Source: Terrimonas ginsenosidimutans | GTDB lineage: Bacteria; Bacteroidota; Bacteroidia; Chitinophagales; Chitinophagaceae | Direction: 5' to 3' | DNA length: 64,000 nt | NCBI RefSeq assembly: GCF_022012415.1 | Contig: NZ_JAKLTR010000006.1 | Span: forward strand, 1-64,000 | Shown here: positions 8,284 through 16,388 of the stretch, in pieces | Layout of the letters: every line of letters starts with the position of its first letter | How positions within the stretch are numbered: the first letter of the stretch is position 1 | Made by a program: the position numbers and the translations under genes | The notes under the pieces: model-generated | What the model was told of the DNA's origin: nothing | The model's database searches: none | The model's input: the letters and a program-made list of their open reading frames with translations, nothing else

Positions 8284-8805
8284 CTATTTATTCGCCCAGA
8301 TCACCTGCCCATTTGATTCGAAAATAATTGTATTGGATGTCGCAAGAAAAGAATTCCTGAACTTCTCCGTCCCTGTAAATGCCTTTAACTCACCCGTCAG
8401 TCTGACGAGCAATTGTTCCCGGTTCAGATCCTTGTACCCACTTTCCGGAAGCCTGCAATACATATTAGAGGGCTCGAAATCAACACGCGTATGAGAAGTG
8501 TCGCCGTTTTCGTATTTGTTCACCCCCGCCAGGTAAAGCATGTTCCCATCTGACGACTCAAACAATCCGATCTTGAATATACTTATAGACTTGTCCGGCT
8601 TCTCAGCGTCGCAGATGCTACATAACCATTCTTGTACGCTTTTGAAATGGGTATCCAGACCGGGAGGCGGAGGTTCGATATCATCCTCGATCTCAACTAA
8701 GGTAACATCCTTATACTCCACTTCCCGAGGCTCATCTTTTCCTGGTTCACTGCAAGACATAAAAACAATTGAAATTATTAAGATGACGATAGATTGAATT
8801 TTCAT
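8284..8805 (-). CDS. hypothetical lipoprotein
   Basis: I choose the ATG at 8805 because it gives a clean lipoprotein signal (MKIQSIVILIISIVFMSC, Cys18); the upstream 17 codons (start 8856) do not fit a leader. The mature part has an acidic, proline-rich linker (EIEDDIEPPPPGLD) followed by a ~120-residue domain with two conserved-looking cysteines (WLCSICDAEK) near residue 63-66 of the shorter form. The domain is unrecognised. Predicted location is the periplasmic side of a membrane. It belongs to the minus-strand island array. Confidence 0.6.
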   Translation of the reverse strand: MKIQSIVILIISIVFMSCSEPGKDEPREVEYKDVTLVEIEDDIEPPPPGLDTHFKSVQEWLCSICDAEKPDKSISIFKIGLFESSDGNMLYLAGVNKYENGDTSHTRVDFEPSNMYCRLPESGYKDLNREQLLVRLTGELKAFTGTEKFRNSFLATSNTIIFESNGQVIWANK

Positions 8806-9015
8806 GCTCGAAGTATATGTATTAACATGGGAATCGTTCCATCTACCAATGAACACGGGGAATTGATATCAATTCGATATTCCTACTCAGCGTTTAACTT
8901 AAAATAACCTCTTCAAACTCCAATCTGCAGCCGACTAAAAAATCACAGGGAATGCAAGGGTTAAAATCAGACGGCTCTTTGTTTATTACATCTGTCGCTT
9001 AGGCTTTTCAGCAGA

Positions 9016-9540
9016 CTACATGTTGGCAGAAGTATTTTGCCGCCGGAGGAAGATCTCTGTTATTGGACGGTCGCTGCACTGATAAAGTTCACCGAGCGTT
9101 AAGGTCTCCTCTGACTGATCTATAATTTTGAAACATTTCTTCAAACTGCTTTCTTGGGTTAACTCCAGTAAAGAGTTTGTCTTCACCCAGGTACCGGTTT
9201 TCAGTCCCTGCCAGGCAGAGTCTGAAATAACCTGTGTGAAAAATGCATGGTCGTTCATTTCGAAATGCCCCTGTTTATTAAGCGACAAGTAGCACGTTAG
9301 CATATTGTCCATAATCGAGTCAATCTCATGGACCGGTCTCATCTCCCTTTTCTGCATGACAGAGTCTGAATAGGTGAAGCTTTTTGAATACAGGTCTATC
9401 AGGGCGAAGTGATCGCGGTAGCTATCCCAGATCTTTACTTTGAATGGCTTCCAGACCCCTTCGACACTTGCCTTTTGCCGACAAGACGAGTTGATAAATA
9501 CGATCACATAAAGTAATATTAACAGCCTTGATAATGACAT
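9016..9540 (-). CDS. hypothetical lipoprotein, lipocalin-like
   Basis: Signal sequence with lipobox NSSC (Cys20), then ASVEGVWKPF, the kind of start seen in lipocalin-like periplasmic domains (W near the first strand), and later GLKTGTWVKTNSLLELTQ. Size (174 residues) suits a small beta-barrel. The family is not certain. Neighbours on the same strand are another lipoprotein and a DNA glycosylase; no obvious functional link. Confidence 0.55.
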   Translation of the reverse strand: MSLSRLLILLYVIVFINSSCRQKASVEGVWKPFKVKIWDSYRDHFALIDLYSKSFTYSDSVMQKREMRPVHEIDSIMDNMLTCYLSLNKQGHFEMNDHAFFTQVISDSAWQGLKTGTWVKTNSLLELTQESSLKKCFKIIDQSEETLTLGELYQCSDRPITEIFLRRQNTSANM

Positions 9541-9628
9541 TCAGTTTTGATAAAGGTTCAGAACTTACTGCAACTGGCGATCGGGGAAAATCCGCTGCCA
9601 GCAGTATATACTATCAGCCCTGCTTCAA

Positions 9629-10198
9629 CTATTCGGTCAATAATTGTCGCCAATGTATGCAAATGTTATCAAAGTCAATACCTGCGTTAGCGGGGCTTGA
9701 ACTTGGTAAATAAATATACTTTATGCCATTTTTCCTATCGAAATATTTATCGAATAAAGCCTGTGATTTCATACCGTTGAATCCGATAACTTTCAAATTC
9801 TTATGCCGGTCAATAAAACCATCGAGGTCATTTGGTTCTTCGCCTTCGATCGCACTGTCCAGACTACCTTTTCTGGTTGCCTGATGAGCCACATCCCAAA
9901 CCCCAATTTTAGTTCTAAGTAAGAGTGTTTTCTTGTCCTCATACGTCAGTGGCAAATCATTGCCGGTAATTGTAGAAATGATCTTCCAGAATCTGTTTCT
10001 TGAATGTCCGTAATATTCCGCAAGTTCAAGAGACTTGTCGCCAGGCAATGTCCCTAAGATCAAAATCATCGTGTCGGCGTTTGAAATTGGCTCGAATGAA
10101 GTTTTGAGATCTGTTGAATTCGTTTTTGCAGGTTGCTTAAAAGTACCCGGCATTGCCGTTAGTTCAGTTTTTGTTTTTGTGATTGTTCGTCCGATCAA
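9629..10198 (-). CDS. DNA-deoxyinosine (hypoxanthine) glycosylase, UDG family 6
   Basis: From about residue 35 the protein matches family 6 uracil-DNA-glycosylase-fold enzymes: FEPISNADTMILILGTLPG with GDKSL (the GTxPG-xxSL motif), YYGHSRNRFWKI (asparagine of the active site), the helix around GVWDVAHQATRKGSLD, and the C-terminal LPSSSPANAG motif. These enzymes excise deaminated adenine (hypoxanthine) from DNA in the cytoplasm. The frame opens after a TAA at 10307-10309 and has no ATG before the domain; the first usable codon is TTG at 10198. Upstream in another frame lies a HARE-HTH domain, and one base shift would join them, so this is best read as the C-terminal part of a frameshifted fusion. 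Confidence 0.8.
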   Translation of the reverse strand: MIGRTITKTKTELTAMPGTFKQPAKTNSTDLKTSFEPISNADTMILILGTLPGDKSLELAEYYGHSRNRFWKIISTITGNDLPLTYEDKKTLLLRTKIGVWDVAHQATRKGSLDSAIEGEEPNDLDGFIDRHKNLKVIGFNGMKSQALFDKYFDRKNGIKYIYLPSSSPANAGIDFDNICIHWRQLLTE

Positions 10199-10272
10199 TG
10201 AAACTGTCGCGCCATCACGGTCAAAGATATTTGTATAGTTTCTTGTCCGGCCCTGAATTTGAAATGCCTGAA

Positions 10273-10392
10273 TTACCGGGCCATCTTTTTCTGATACCAG
10301 CCATTCTTATTCAGGGCATCGGCAATTTGGGGGGTTGATAGTGGTTCTCCGGCTTGTCGCAAAAGTTTTTCTATCGCTTCGTGAAGTGTCAT
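10273..10392 (-). pseudogene. HARE-HTH domain, N-terminal part of frameshifted glycosylase gene
   Basis: From ATG at 10392 the frame reads MTLHEAIEKLLRQAGEPLST then PQIADALNKNGWYQKK and stops at 10273-10275. This is the HARE-HTH (HB1/ASXL/restriction endonuclease) winged-helix opening. A run of five A (plus-strand T at 10286-10290) encodes the QKK; with one more A the frame would continue KDGPVIQAFQIQGRTRNY, the expected second half of the domain, and then run straight into the glycosylase ORF. HARE-HTH domains are known as adapters on DNA repair and modification enzymes. Either the gene is inactivated, or the base was miscalled. Confidence 0.65.
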
Positions 10393-11156
10393 TTTCAATT
10401 AACAGTAACAGCTTCCATCCAAATGCAGCCATCTGTCATCCGCCATCTAGCTACTGTAAGGGGGGGATCTTTTAACTGAACGACATTGATGTTAACTGAT
10501 CGCAGAACACACTTCGTGCACCCCACTCACAAACTTTGCGACAGCATATGCTCACACTAAAGAAACTGATCCATAAATAAAAAGGGAAGTGGGTGGATAA
10601 GGTTCTGAAGCAGAAGTGAATTTAGCAATTTCAGTAACAATTGGCAACAGACCGGCATATATCCATTCTACCCTCCGCTCCTTCAGGATATGACCGTATC
10701 CGATAACCACACAAAGACCCGCGGAAAAATCTGCATTCCTTTCCGGTCTATTTTGCCTGACATCGACCAGCCTTACCGGGCCCTGTCAGTCTTAGGCCGT
10801 TCCTTTAGTACTTACTGCACTATCAACGGGCTGATAATTAGTCAGATACAATACAGTTCACCTACCATGCAGGTACCAGAAATCTGGTATATCTATATTA
10901 ATCAGATACTGTATATATGCCACTATCCCGTATATAACCAGTATATAAGAAGTATATAACAGGTATATAACACGTCCTTAATTAGATACGGTTTAATTAT
11001 CTGATAATTCTGTGCATACTATTTGATGTATACAATTTAGTTGATTCTATGCTGGCTATAGGTGATAAGTCTGGCATAACATCGCTATAGTTGAACAGTA
11101 TCAATGCTGTAATTCATCCGTACTCAGGCAGACTGTAAACAACAAACCTTATCAAT
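10393..11156. other. 764-bp AT-rich spacer upstream of a hypothetical gene
   Basis: No convincing gene: the one long plus frame here (10690-10959) has low-complexity, YI-rich composition. The notable content is a four-fold 11-bp direct repeat at 10930-10973 (separate entry) preceded by other TATATA tracts and followed by a TTAATTAGATA...TATCTGATAATT imperfect palindrome around 10978-11010. It reads as a regulatory or replication-type spacer. Confidence 0.5.
10930..10973 (+). repeat. four 11-bp direct repeats GTATATAANNN
   Basis: Copies start at 10930, 10941, 10952 and 10963, each GTATATAA followed by three variable bases (CCA, GAA, CAG, CAC). The strict 11-base period equals one helical turn, so a protein could bind all four on one face of the DNA. 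Located 185 bases upstream of the gene at 11157. Confidence 0.75.
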
Positions 11157-11960
11157 ATGGGAAAGCTTGAAAATGGATTACAATTCACGGGAACAGTTGG
11201 ACTGTTCAGTGCTTATCGCATGAAAGACTCTGATGAGATCAGGGTAAGAGCAAGACGCTCGCGGTCCGGCAAAAAGGTGAAGGAACTCCAGCCACGTGTG
11301 CAGGAGAATATCAGCGAATTTATGCTGTCTTCGTATGCAGCCGGGGCAATTCGCCACTGCCTTAGAGACATCAGGCATCTGGCTACCTTCAACTTCACTC
11401 CTAAACTTACTTCACTCTCGCGAAAGATCCAGAAACTGGATCCAGTGAGCGCACGCGGGCAGCGGAACGTGCTGATCTCGCAGCATCCCTCTTATTTCGC
11501 CGGCTTTGACCTAAACAGGAAAAACACGTTTGATAGTATTATCCGGCATCCGCTGCAGTATTCGATCGATCCGGTGAAAGGCATTGCATTGATACAATTA
11601 CCGGACTTGATACAGGGCGTCAGTGTATTCCTGCCCTGGCCGGTTCCGCAGTACAGAGTGCTCATATCACTAAACCTGGTGGCGGATCAGCTGTACAATG
11701 AAGCAAATAAAAAGGAATGTTTCAGTGTTATGCCTGCGATGGCAACAACAGACTGGATACCTTCCAATCAGCCGCGGGAAAGTCAGGGCTTTGAGCTGAC
11801 ACTTCCGGCACCGGCGGTGAAACCGGCCATGGCACGGTTGACATATGTTTTGTCCATCGGGATTGAATGGGAGATCGTTACTCTGAAAAATGGAGGTGGA
11901 ATGATCAGAACAGGCGCCGGGAAGATCATTGATATGATGGCAATGGAAGAAAGTGTGTGA
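11157..11960 (+). CDS. hypothetical protein, no recognised domain
   Basis: A 267-residue soluble basic protein (MGKLENGLQFTGTVGLFSAY). Conserved-looking parts are an Arg-rich stretch (RVRARRSRSGKKVKEL) near residue 30, a helix pair, GFDLNRKNTFDSIIRHP in the middle and a second-half region with FLPWPVPQYRVLISLNLVAD. The shape suggests two related beta-rich halves, as the words FTGTVGLFSAY and IGIEWEI could pair. I recall such proteins as lineage-specific and often multi-copy in Chitinophagaceae, but I cannot assign a role. Flanked by the 11-bp repeats upstream and an inverted-repeat element downstream. Confidence 0.6.
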   Translation: MGKLENGLQFTGTVGLFSAYRMKDSDEIRVRARRSRSGKKVKELQPRVQENISEFMLSSYAAGAIRHCLRDIRHLATFNFTPKLTSLSRKIQKLDPVSARGQRNVLISQHPSYFAGFDLNRKNTFDSIIRHPLQYSIDPVKGIALIQLPDLIQGVSVFLPWPVPQYRVLISLNLVADQLYNEANKKECFSVMPAMATTDWIPSNQPRESQGFELTLPAPAVKPAMARLTYVLSIGIEWEIVTLKNGGGMIRTGAGKIIDMMAMEESV

Positions 11961-12020
11961 TCTTTCTTTGGGGGAGGTTTCACTGCTTTTAGGCGAAGTT
12001 GGCTAACGGTTCGATTATTT

Positions 12021-12562
12021 GGACTTGCGTAAGGCCCCCTCTAAATCTCCCCCTTCAGGGGAGACTTTACGCCGCCTATAAAAGAAGTTTCATTCCAAAA
12101 AGAGAAATACAAATTCGATATAGGGCTAATCGTTACCCAAACTTTCGGAGGAGTTGAAGAATTTACTGTCTCATACTGTAGCTCACGATTTCAATCGTGG
12201 GCGGACTGATAGAGGGAAATGAAGAGACCTATGGATATGTCCGGCCATTCATTTCCCCACGGTTGAAACCGTGGGCTATCGCAAATGCTGCAACGGGGAT
12301 ATTAATCAACCTGATAGCTGCCAGGTTTAATTGCACCATCCATTAGGGTTGTGCTACAGCCCACGATTTCAATCGTGGGCGGACAAATTGAAGGTTGCTG
12401 GCAGGCATTCATTATGATCGAATATCCTGACCAGGTGTATCCGGCCATTCTTCCCCCCACGATTGAAATCTTGCGGAAATAAACTATCTGAAGGAAGCAG
12501 AAGCCCGTCGAAAAATTTGGGTAACGATTAGCCTGAAGGGGGAGATTTAGAGGGGCCTACGC
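12021..12562. repeat. ~540-bp element with inverted ends and internal hairpins
   Basis: The left end holds GGCCCCCTCTAAATCTCCC followed by CCTTCAGG (12033-12059) and then GGCTAATCGTTACCCAAA (12123-12140). The right end has the same two blocks inverted: TTTGGGTAACGATTAGCC (12516-12533) directly joined to the CCTGAAGGGGGAGATTTAG block (12532-12556). On the left the blocks are 60 bases apart. The interior has two head-to-head hairpin pairs built on CCCACGATTTCAATCGTGGG (around 12181, 12255, 12360 and 12456) with CCGGCCATTC beside them. It contains no ORF. This looks like a non-autonomous repetitive or REP-type element. Confidence 0.65.
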
Positions 12563-12587
12563 CAGCCTTGTAGTTTATTAGATGGAA

Positions 12588-12672
12588 TTTCGCAGATTGA
12601 TCCGCAAATGGCGCAGATGGTCCAAAAAAAATGAATCTGCGTATCTGCGCCTTGATCTGCGAAATCCGCGGG
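12588..12672. repeat. imperfect hairpin of CGCAGAT-type words
   Basis: Left arm (TTTCGCAGATTGATCCGCAA, then GGCGCAGATGG) and right arm (GAATCTGCGTATCTGCGCC, then TTGATCTGCGAAATCCGCGG) pair imperfectly around an A-rich loop at about 12627. The arms themselves repeat the short word CGCAGAT. One of several hairpin classes in this window. Confidence 0.55.
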
Positions 12673-12689
12673 AACCTACGCCATGCCCC

Positions 12690-12720
12690 AAAAAAGGGCC
12701 GACCCACCGGTCAGCCCTTA
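12690..12720 (-). terminator. acnB terminator
   Basis: On the minus strand GGGCTGACC-GGTG-GGTCGGCCC (one T-G wobble) is followed by six T, 45 bases after the acnB stop: a classic intrinsic terminator. Confidence 0.85.
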
Positions 12721-12764
12721 CAAATACTATTCTAAAATGTAGACCTATTCCTTATCGCCAATCA

Positions 12765-15563
12765 CTAATAGGAAACAGCGTCCTTTGTTGCACCTGAAGT
12801 CAGGTTTTTCAACGGAGGAGCAAACTTGGTCAGGTCAATACCTTCAACCGCTGCTTTGTATTCATCCATATTAGGAATTCTTCCCAGGATCGCAGAAAGA
12901 ACAACCACCGGCGTAGACGCAAGCAGAGACTCTCCTTTTTTCCGGTCAGAATCTTCCACTACCCTTCCCTGGAACAAACGAGTTGAGGTAGCCATTACGG
13001 TATCTCCCTTCGCTGCTTTTTCCTGGTTGCCCATACACAGGTTACAACCCGGACGCTCGAGGTACATCATGTTCTCGTATTCGGTACGCGCAGCGCTCTT
13101 CGGCAGCATGTCGTCGAACTCAAAGCCAGAATACTTTTGCAACACATCCCAATCTCCCTCTGCCTTCAGCTCATCGATGATGTTGTAAGTTGGAGCTGCT
13201 ACCACCAATGGTGCATGAAACTCTACTTTACCTTGCTGACCTTCGAGGTTCTTCAGCATCTGCGAAACGATCTTCAGATCACCTTTATGCACCATGCAGG
13301 AACCTACGAAACCAAGATCTACTTTTTTACCGCCTCCATAAAAAGACAGTCCACGGATAGTGTCGTGTGTATATCGTTTGGAAACATCGGCATTGTTAAC
13401 GTCAGGGTCTGCGATCATTGGTTCATCGATCAGATCAAGGTCGATCACCACTTCCGCATGATAACGTGCATTTGCATCAGGCGTTAAAGCAGGCTTTTCA
13501 CCTGACTTGATTTCCGTGATCCTTTTATCAGCTTTATTGATCAATCCCTGCAATACCTGCCTTGTGTTATCCATGCCTTTGTCGATCATGATCTGGATCC
13601 TGCGTTTCGCGATTTCCAGTGATTCGATCAGGGTGTCATCGTCAGAGATGCAGATGGAAGCTTTTGCTTTCATTTCGGCTGTCCAGTCAGTAAATGTGAA
13701 AGCCTGATCTGCCGGAAGCGTGCCGATATGCACTTCAATGATCCGGCCCTGGAATACGTTCTCACCGCCGAACTGCTGAAGCATCTGCGCCTGCGTAGCA
13801 TGTACTACGTCTCGGAAATCCATATGCCCCTTCATTTCTCCTTTGAAGGTCACTTTCACTGATTCCGGGATCGGCATGGAAGCTTCACCGGTCGCCAGTG
13901 CAAGGGCAACTGTACCGGAGTCAGCTCCGAAAGCGACACCTTTTGACATCCTGGTATGAGAGTCACCACCGATGATGATGGCCCATTCGTCAACCGTGAT
14001 ATCATTCAGTACTTTATGAATTACATCGGTCATGGAATGATACCCGGCTTTTGGATCACGCGCGGTGATCAGCCCGAATTCATTCATGAACTTCATCAGC
14101 TTTGGAATATTTGCCTGTGCTTTTTTATCCCATACAGAGGCGGTATGACAACCGGATTGATAGGCGCCGTCAACGATCGGAGAGATCACCGTGGCTGCCA
14201 TAGACTCCAGCTCCTGGGCTGTCATCAGACCGGTTGTGTCCTGTGAACCTACGATGTTCACTTCCACGCGAACATCCGAGCCTGCCAGCAACACTTTACC
14301 CGGTGCTACACCAACCGCATTCCTGTTGAAGATCTTTTCCACCGCTGTAAGACCGAAGCCTTCGCTGATGATCTCTTTTGAAGGAGCAAAGACCATCGGT
14401 GCTTCAACACCCAGGATCTTCGCTGCAACTGTCTGGATCTTTTTACCGAATACGATCGCATAAGATCCACCGGCTTTGATAAATTCTTTTTTCTGAGGAG
14501 TCAGTGCTTTAGAGATATCGATCAGCTCCTGATCGCCATTATATAATTTCTTGGTTTTTGTATTGATCGTAAGAACGGTGCCGGTAGCTACAGAATATAC
14601 TTCTTCGAGAACAGGCTCGCCTTTTTCATTACGGATAACATTACCATTCTCGTCCGTTTTCTTCACCCAGTTTTTCAGGTCAATACCGATACCGCCGGTA
14701 ACGTCTACTGTGGTAAGGAAGATGGGAGAAATGCCATTGGTACCACCTACGATCGGTGCAATGTTCACAAACGGAACATAAGGACTTGCCTGTTTGCCCG
14801 TCCAGAGTGCCACGTTATTTACACCGGACATCCTGGAAGAACCTACGCCCATGGTGCCTTTTTCCGCGACCAGCATCACGCTTTTATCGGGATGTTGTGC
14901 CTGCAGTTCTTTGATCTCGGCCTGTGCCTGTGGTGTGATCATGCATTTACCATGCAGTTCACGGTCAGACCTTGAGTGCGCCTGGTTGCCGGGAGAAAGC
15001 AGGTCAGTTGAAATATCACCCTCTCCAGCGATGAAAGTAACTATTTTGATCTCTTCGGGCACGTCCGGCAGTTTGGTAAAAAACTCAGCCTGGGCGTAAC
15101 TTTCGAGTATTTCTTTTGCTATTGCATTTTCATTTTTGAAAGCCTCTTTCAGGCGATCGGTATCGGCATCATAGAGAAATACCTGTGTTTTCAGGACATC
15201 TGCGGCTTGTTTCGCGATGCCGGCATCTTCACCGAGCGCAAGATCAAGCAGGACTTCAATGGAAGGTCCGCCTTTCATGTGCGACAGCAGTTCGAAGGCG
15301 AAAGCCGGTGTGATCTCTTCTACTTTGTAAGCTCCAAGGATGATCTCCTTTAAGAACTTCGCTTTTACGCCCGCAGCGCTCGTGGTTCCGGGCAAGACGT
15401 TATAAATAAAGAAATTGACAGATTCCGGCCTGTGCTCGTTGTTCAGATCTTTGATCTGCTCAATGATCACACTCAGTAAGTCAGCACCATCGATAGGTTT
15501 GGGATGAAGTCCCTGGCCTTTTCTTTCTTGGATTTCCTTAAGATATTCAGTAAAAAGACTCAT
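12765..15563 (-). CDS. acnB: bifunctional aconitate hydratase 2 / 2-methylisocitrate dehydratase
   Basis: AcnB isomerises citrate and isocitrate in the TCA cycle and can dehydrate 2-methylisocitrate; it is cytoplasmic and carries a 4Fe-4S cluster. The start at 15563 (MSLFTEYLKEIQERKGQGLHP) matches the family's first helix; a start ten codons earlier is unlikely. Features in order: HEAT-like domain (residues ~1-160), the swivel domain with GTMGVGSSRMSG, then the catalytic core with IGGDSHTRMSKGVAFGADSG and the cluster ligands in SGCHTASVWDK and GCNLCMGNQ near residue 840. At 932 residues it is somewhat longer than the ~865 of enterobacterial AcnB because of insertions. Single gene with its own terminator and candidate -7 box. 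Confidence 0.97.
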   Translation of the reverse strand: MSLFTEYLKEIQERKGQGLHPKPIDGADLLSVIIEQIKDLNNEHRPESVNFFIYNVLPGTTSAAGVKAKFLKEIILGAYKVEEITPAFAFELLSHMKGGPSIEVLLDLALGEDAGIAKQAADVLKTQVFLYDADTDRLKEAFKNENAIAKEILESYAQAEFFTKLPDVPEEIKIVTFIAGEGDISTDLLSPGNQAHSRSDRELHGKCMITPQAQAEIKELQAQHPDKSVMLVAEKGTMGVGSSRMSGVNNVALWTGKQASPYVPFVNIAPIVGGTNGISPIFLTTVDVTGGIGIDLKNWVKKTDENGNVIRNEKGEPVLEEVYSVATGTVLTINTKTKKLYNGDQELIDISKALTPQKKEFIKAGGSYAIVFGKKIQTVAAKILGVEAPMVFAPSKEIISEGFGLTAVEKIFNRNAVGVAPGKVLLAGSDVRVEVNIVGSQDTTGLMTAQELESMAATVISPIVDGAYQSGCHTASVWDKKAQANIPKLMKFMNEFGLITARDPKAGYHSMTDVIHKVLNDITVDEWAIIIGGDSHTRMSKGVAFGADSGTVALALATGEASMPIPESVKVTFKGEMKGHMDFRDVVHATQAQMLQQFGGENVFQGRIIEVHIGTLPADQAFTFTDWTAEMKAKASICISDDDTLIESLEIAKRRIQIMIDKGMDNTRQVLQGLINKADKRITEIKSGEKPALTPDANARYHAEVVIDLDLIDEPMIADPDVNNADVSKRYTHDTIRGLSFYGGGKKVDLGFVGSCMVHKGDLKIVSQMLKNLEGQQGKVEFHAPLVVAAPTYNIIDELKAEGDWDVLQKYSGFEFDDMLPKSAARTEYENMMYLERPGCNLCMGNQEKAAKGDTVMATSTRLFQGRVVEDSDRKKGESLLASTPVVVLSAILGRIPNMDEYKAAVEGIDLTKFAPPLKNLTSGATKDAVSY

Positions 15564-15590
15564 ACGATTTTTTCTTGATTTGCTAATCTG

Positions 15591-15598
15591 CAAATGTA
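15591..15598 (-). promoter_or_regulatory. candidate acnB -7 box TACATTTG
   Basis: On the minus strand TACATTTG fits the Bacteroidota TAnnTTTG consensus 27 bases before the acnB ATG. No clear TTG appears at the ideal -33 distance, so this is tentative. Confidence 0.45.
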
Positions 15599-15769
15599 AA
15601 TAATGTCAATAATATTACACAGCGATTCGGGTTAAGATTGTAGTTAAAACATGAATACAGTATGGAGCAGTTGAATTGGAAGCCGGTATGGTTGTAAAAC
15701 AAAAAACGGGAGGGTTTTGTTCGTTGATCCTGAATAGAGATGGTGTCCTTTAATCAGGCAGGGTGTAAA

Positions 15770-15875
15770 GGGAACGCGGCGAACGCAGCGAACCGCAACG
15801 AGCGCGGCGAAATACAATACTTACATGGCTGTTAGCGCCGCGTCCGCTGCGGTTCGCTGCGTTCGCCGCGTTCCT
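15770..15875. repeat. GC-rich hairpin repeat, copy A (conserved loop family)
   Basis: Arms start GGAACGCGGCGAACGCAGCG and end with its complement; the loop is AAATACAATACTTACATGGC then TGTT. The loop core (AATACAA ... ATGGCTGTT) is shared with copies at 20942-21047 and 36490-36599, while the arms differ. It lies between the divergent acnB and clpS genes. Confidence 0.8.
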
Positions 15876-15952
15876 CAAACTCTCCAAATCAACAGGTTAT
15901 ACAAATTTTACACATTCCCCCTCAACCATTTCAGAAAAAAAACTTTATGGTC

Positions 15953-15960
15953 TATTTTTG
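15953..15960 (+). promoter_or_regulatory. candidate clpS -7 box TATTTTTG
   Basis: TATTTTTG matches TAnnTTTG 18 bases before the clpS ATG, predicting a very short leader. No strong -33 TTG is visible. Confidence 0.45.
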
Positions 15961-15978
15961 TGGGCAAAGGCTTGAACA

Positions 15979-16272
15979 ATGGCTAAACACGAATTGGAGA
16001 CCGGTACCGTACACGAAACCGATACACTCACGCTCGAAGATCAGGGTTGCAACCTCATCGTATGGAACGATGAAGTGAATACTTTCGAATGGGTGATCGA
16101 AACACTCGTTGAGGTATGCGGTCATACCCACGAACAAGCCGAACAATGTTCTCTCTTCATTCACTTCAAAGGCAAGTACGGCGTAAAGCAGGGCTCCTAC
16201 GATGAACTCAAACCAATGTGCGATGCTATCACCGAACGCGGCATTGGTGCCACGGTGGAAGAACTCGCGTGA
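15979..16272 (+). CDS. clpS: ATP-dependent Clp protease adaptor ClpS
   Basis: ClpS delivers proteins with destabilising N-terminal residues to ClpAP/ClpCP. The 97 residues show the family core: LIVWNDEVNTFEWVIETLVE (the DEVNTF loop binds the N-degron), then HTHEQAEQCSLFIHFKGKYGVKQG reduced in my reading to the AEQCSLFIHFKGK word, and the C-terminal ERGIGATVEE strand. The first 20 residues are the usual flexible tail. The next gene, aat, makes N-degrons that ClpS reads, so the two form a functional N-degron unit although a 116-base hairpin-bearing gap separates them. Confidence 0.95.
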   Translation: MAKHELETGTVHETDTLTLEDQGCNLIVWNDEVNTFEWVIETLVEVCGHTHEQAEQCSLFIHFKGKYGVKQGSYDELKPMCDAITERGIGATVEELA

Positions 16273-16280
16273 GCGAACAA

Positions 16281-16387
16281 AGTAAAAAGTCGAAATTAAA
16301 AATTAAAAAAGCTACTTAACATTGAGGAGTCTGACTAACACAGAAGATCCATTTTTTACTTTTGAATTTTTAATTTTTACTTTCTCT
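16281..16387. repeat. AT-rich hairpin, AGTAAAAATTAAAAA class, copy 1
   Basis: Left arm near 16283-16313 (AAAGTAAAAAGTCGAAATTA, AAAATTAAAAAAG) pairs with right arm near 16354-16385 (TTTTTTACTTTTGAATTTTT, AATTTTTACTTTC). Same word set as copies at 17030-17121 and 52176-52277. It sits between clpS and aat and may attenuate read-through. Confidence 0.6.
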
Positions 16388-16388
16388 T

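Noticed and set aside
10690-10959. 89-codon plus-strand frame
   Set aside because: Composition is low-complexity and it overlaps the AT-rich repeat region; no protein-like pattern.
10930-10973. 11-bp repeats considered as plasmid-type iterons
   Set aside because: No replication initiator gene is nearby and the copies are shorter than usual iterons; kept only as a phased repeat.
12181-12475. Tandem hairpins considered as a CRISPR array
   Set aside because: The repeats alternate in orientation and are unevenly spaced, with no constant spacer length and no cas genes.
13137-13487. Long opposite-strand frames inside acnB, valS, smc and other genes
   Set aside because: They are antisense shadows of highly conserved genes with no independent protein pattern.
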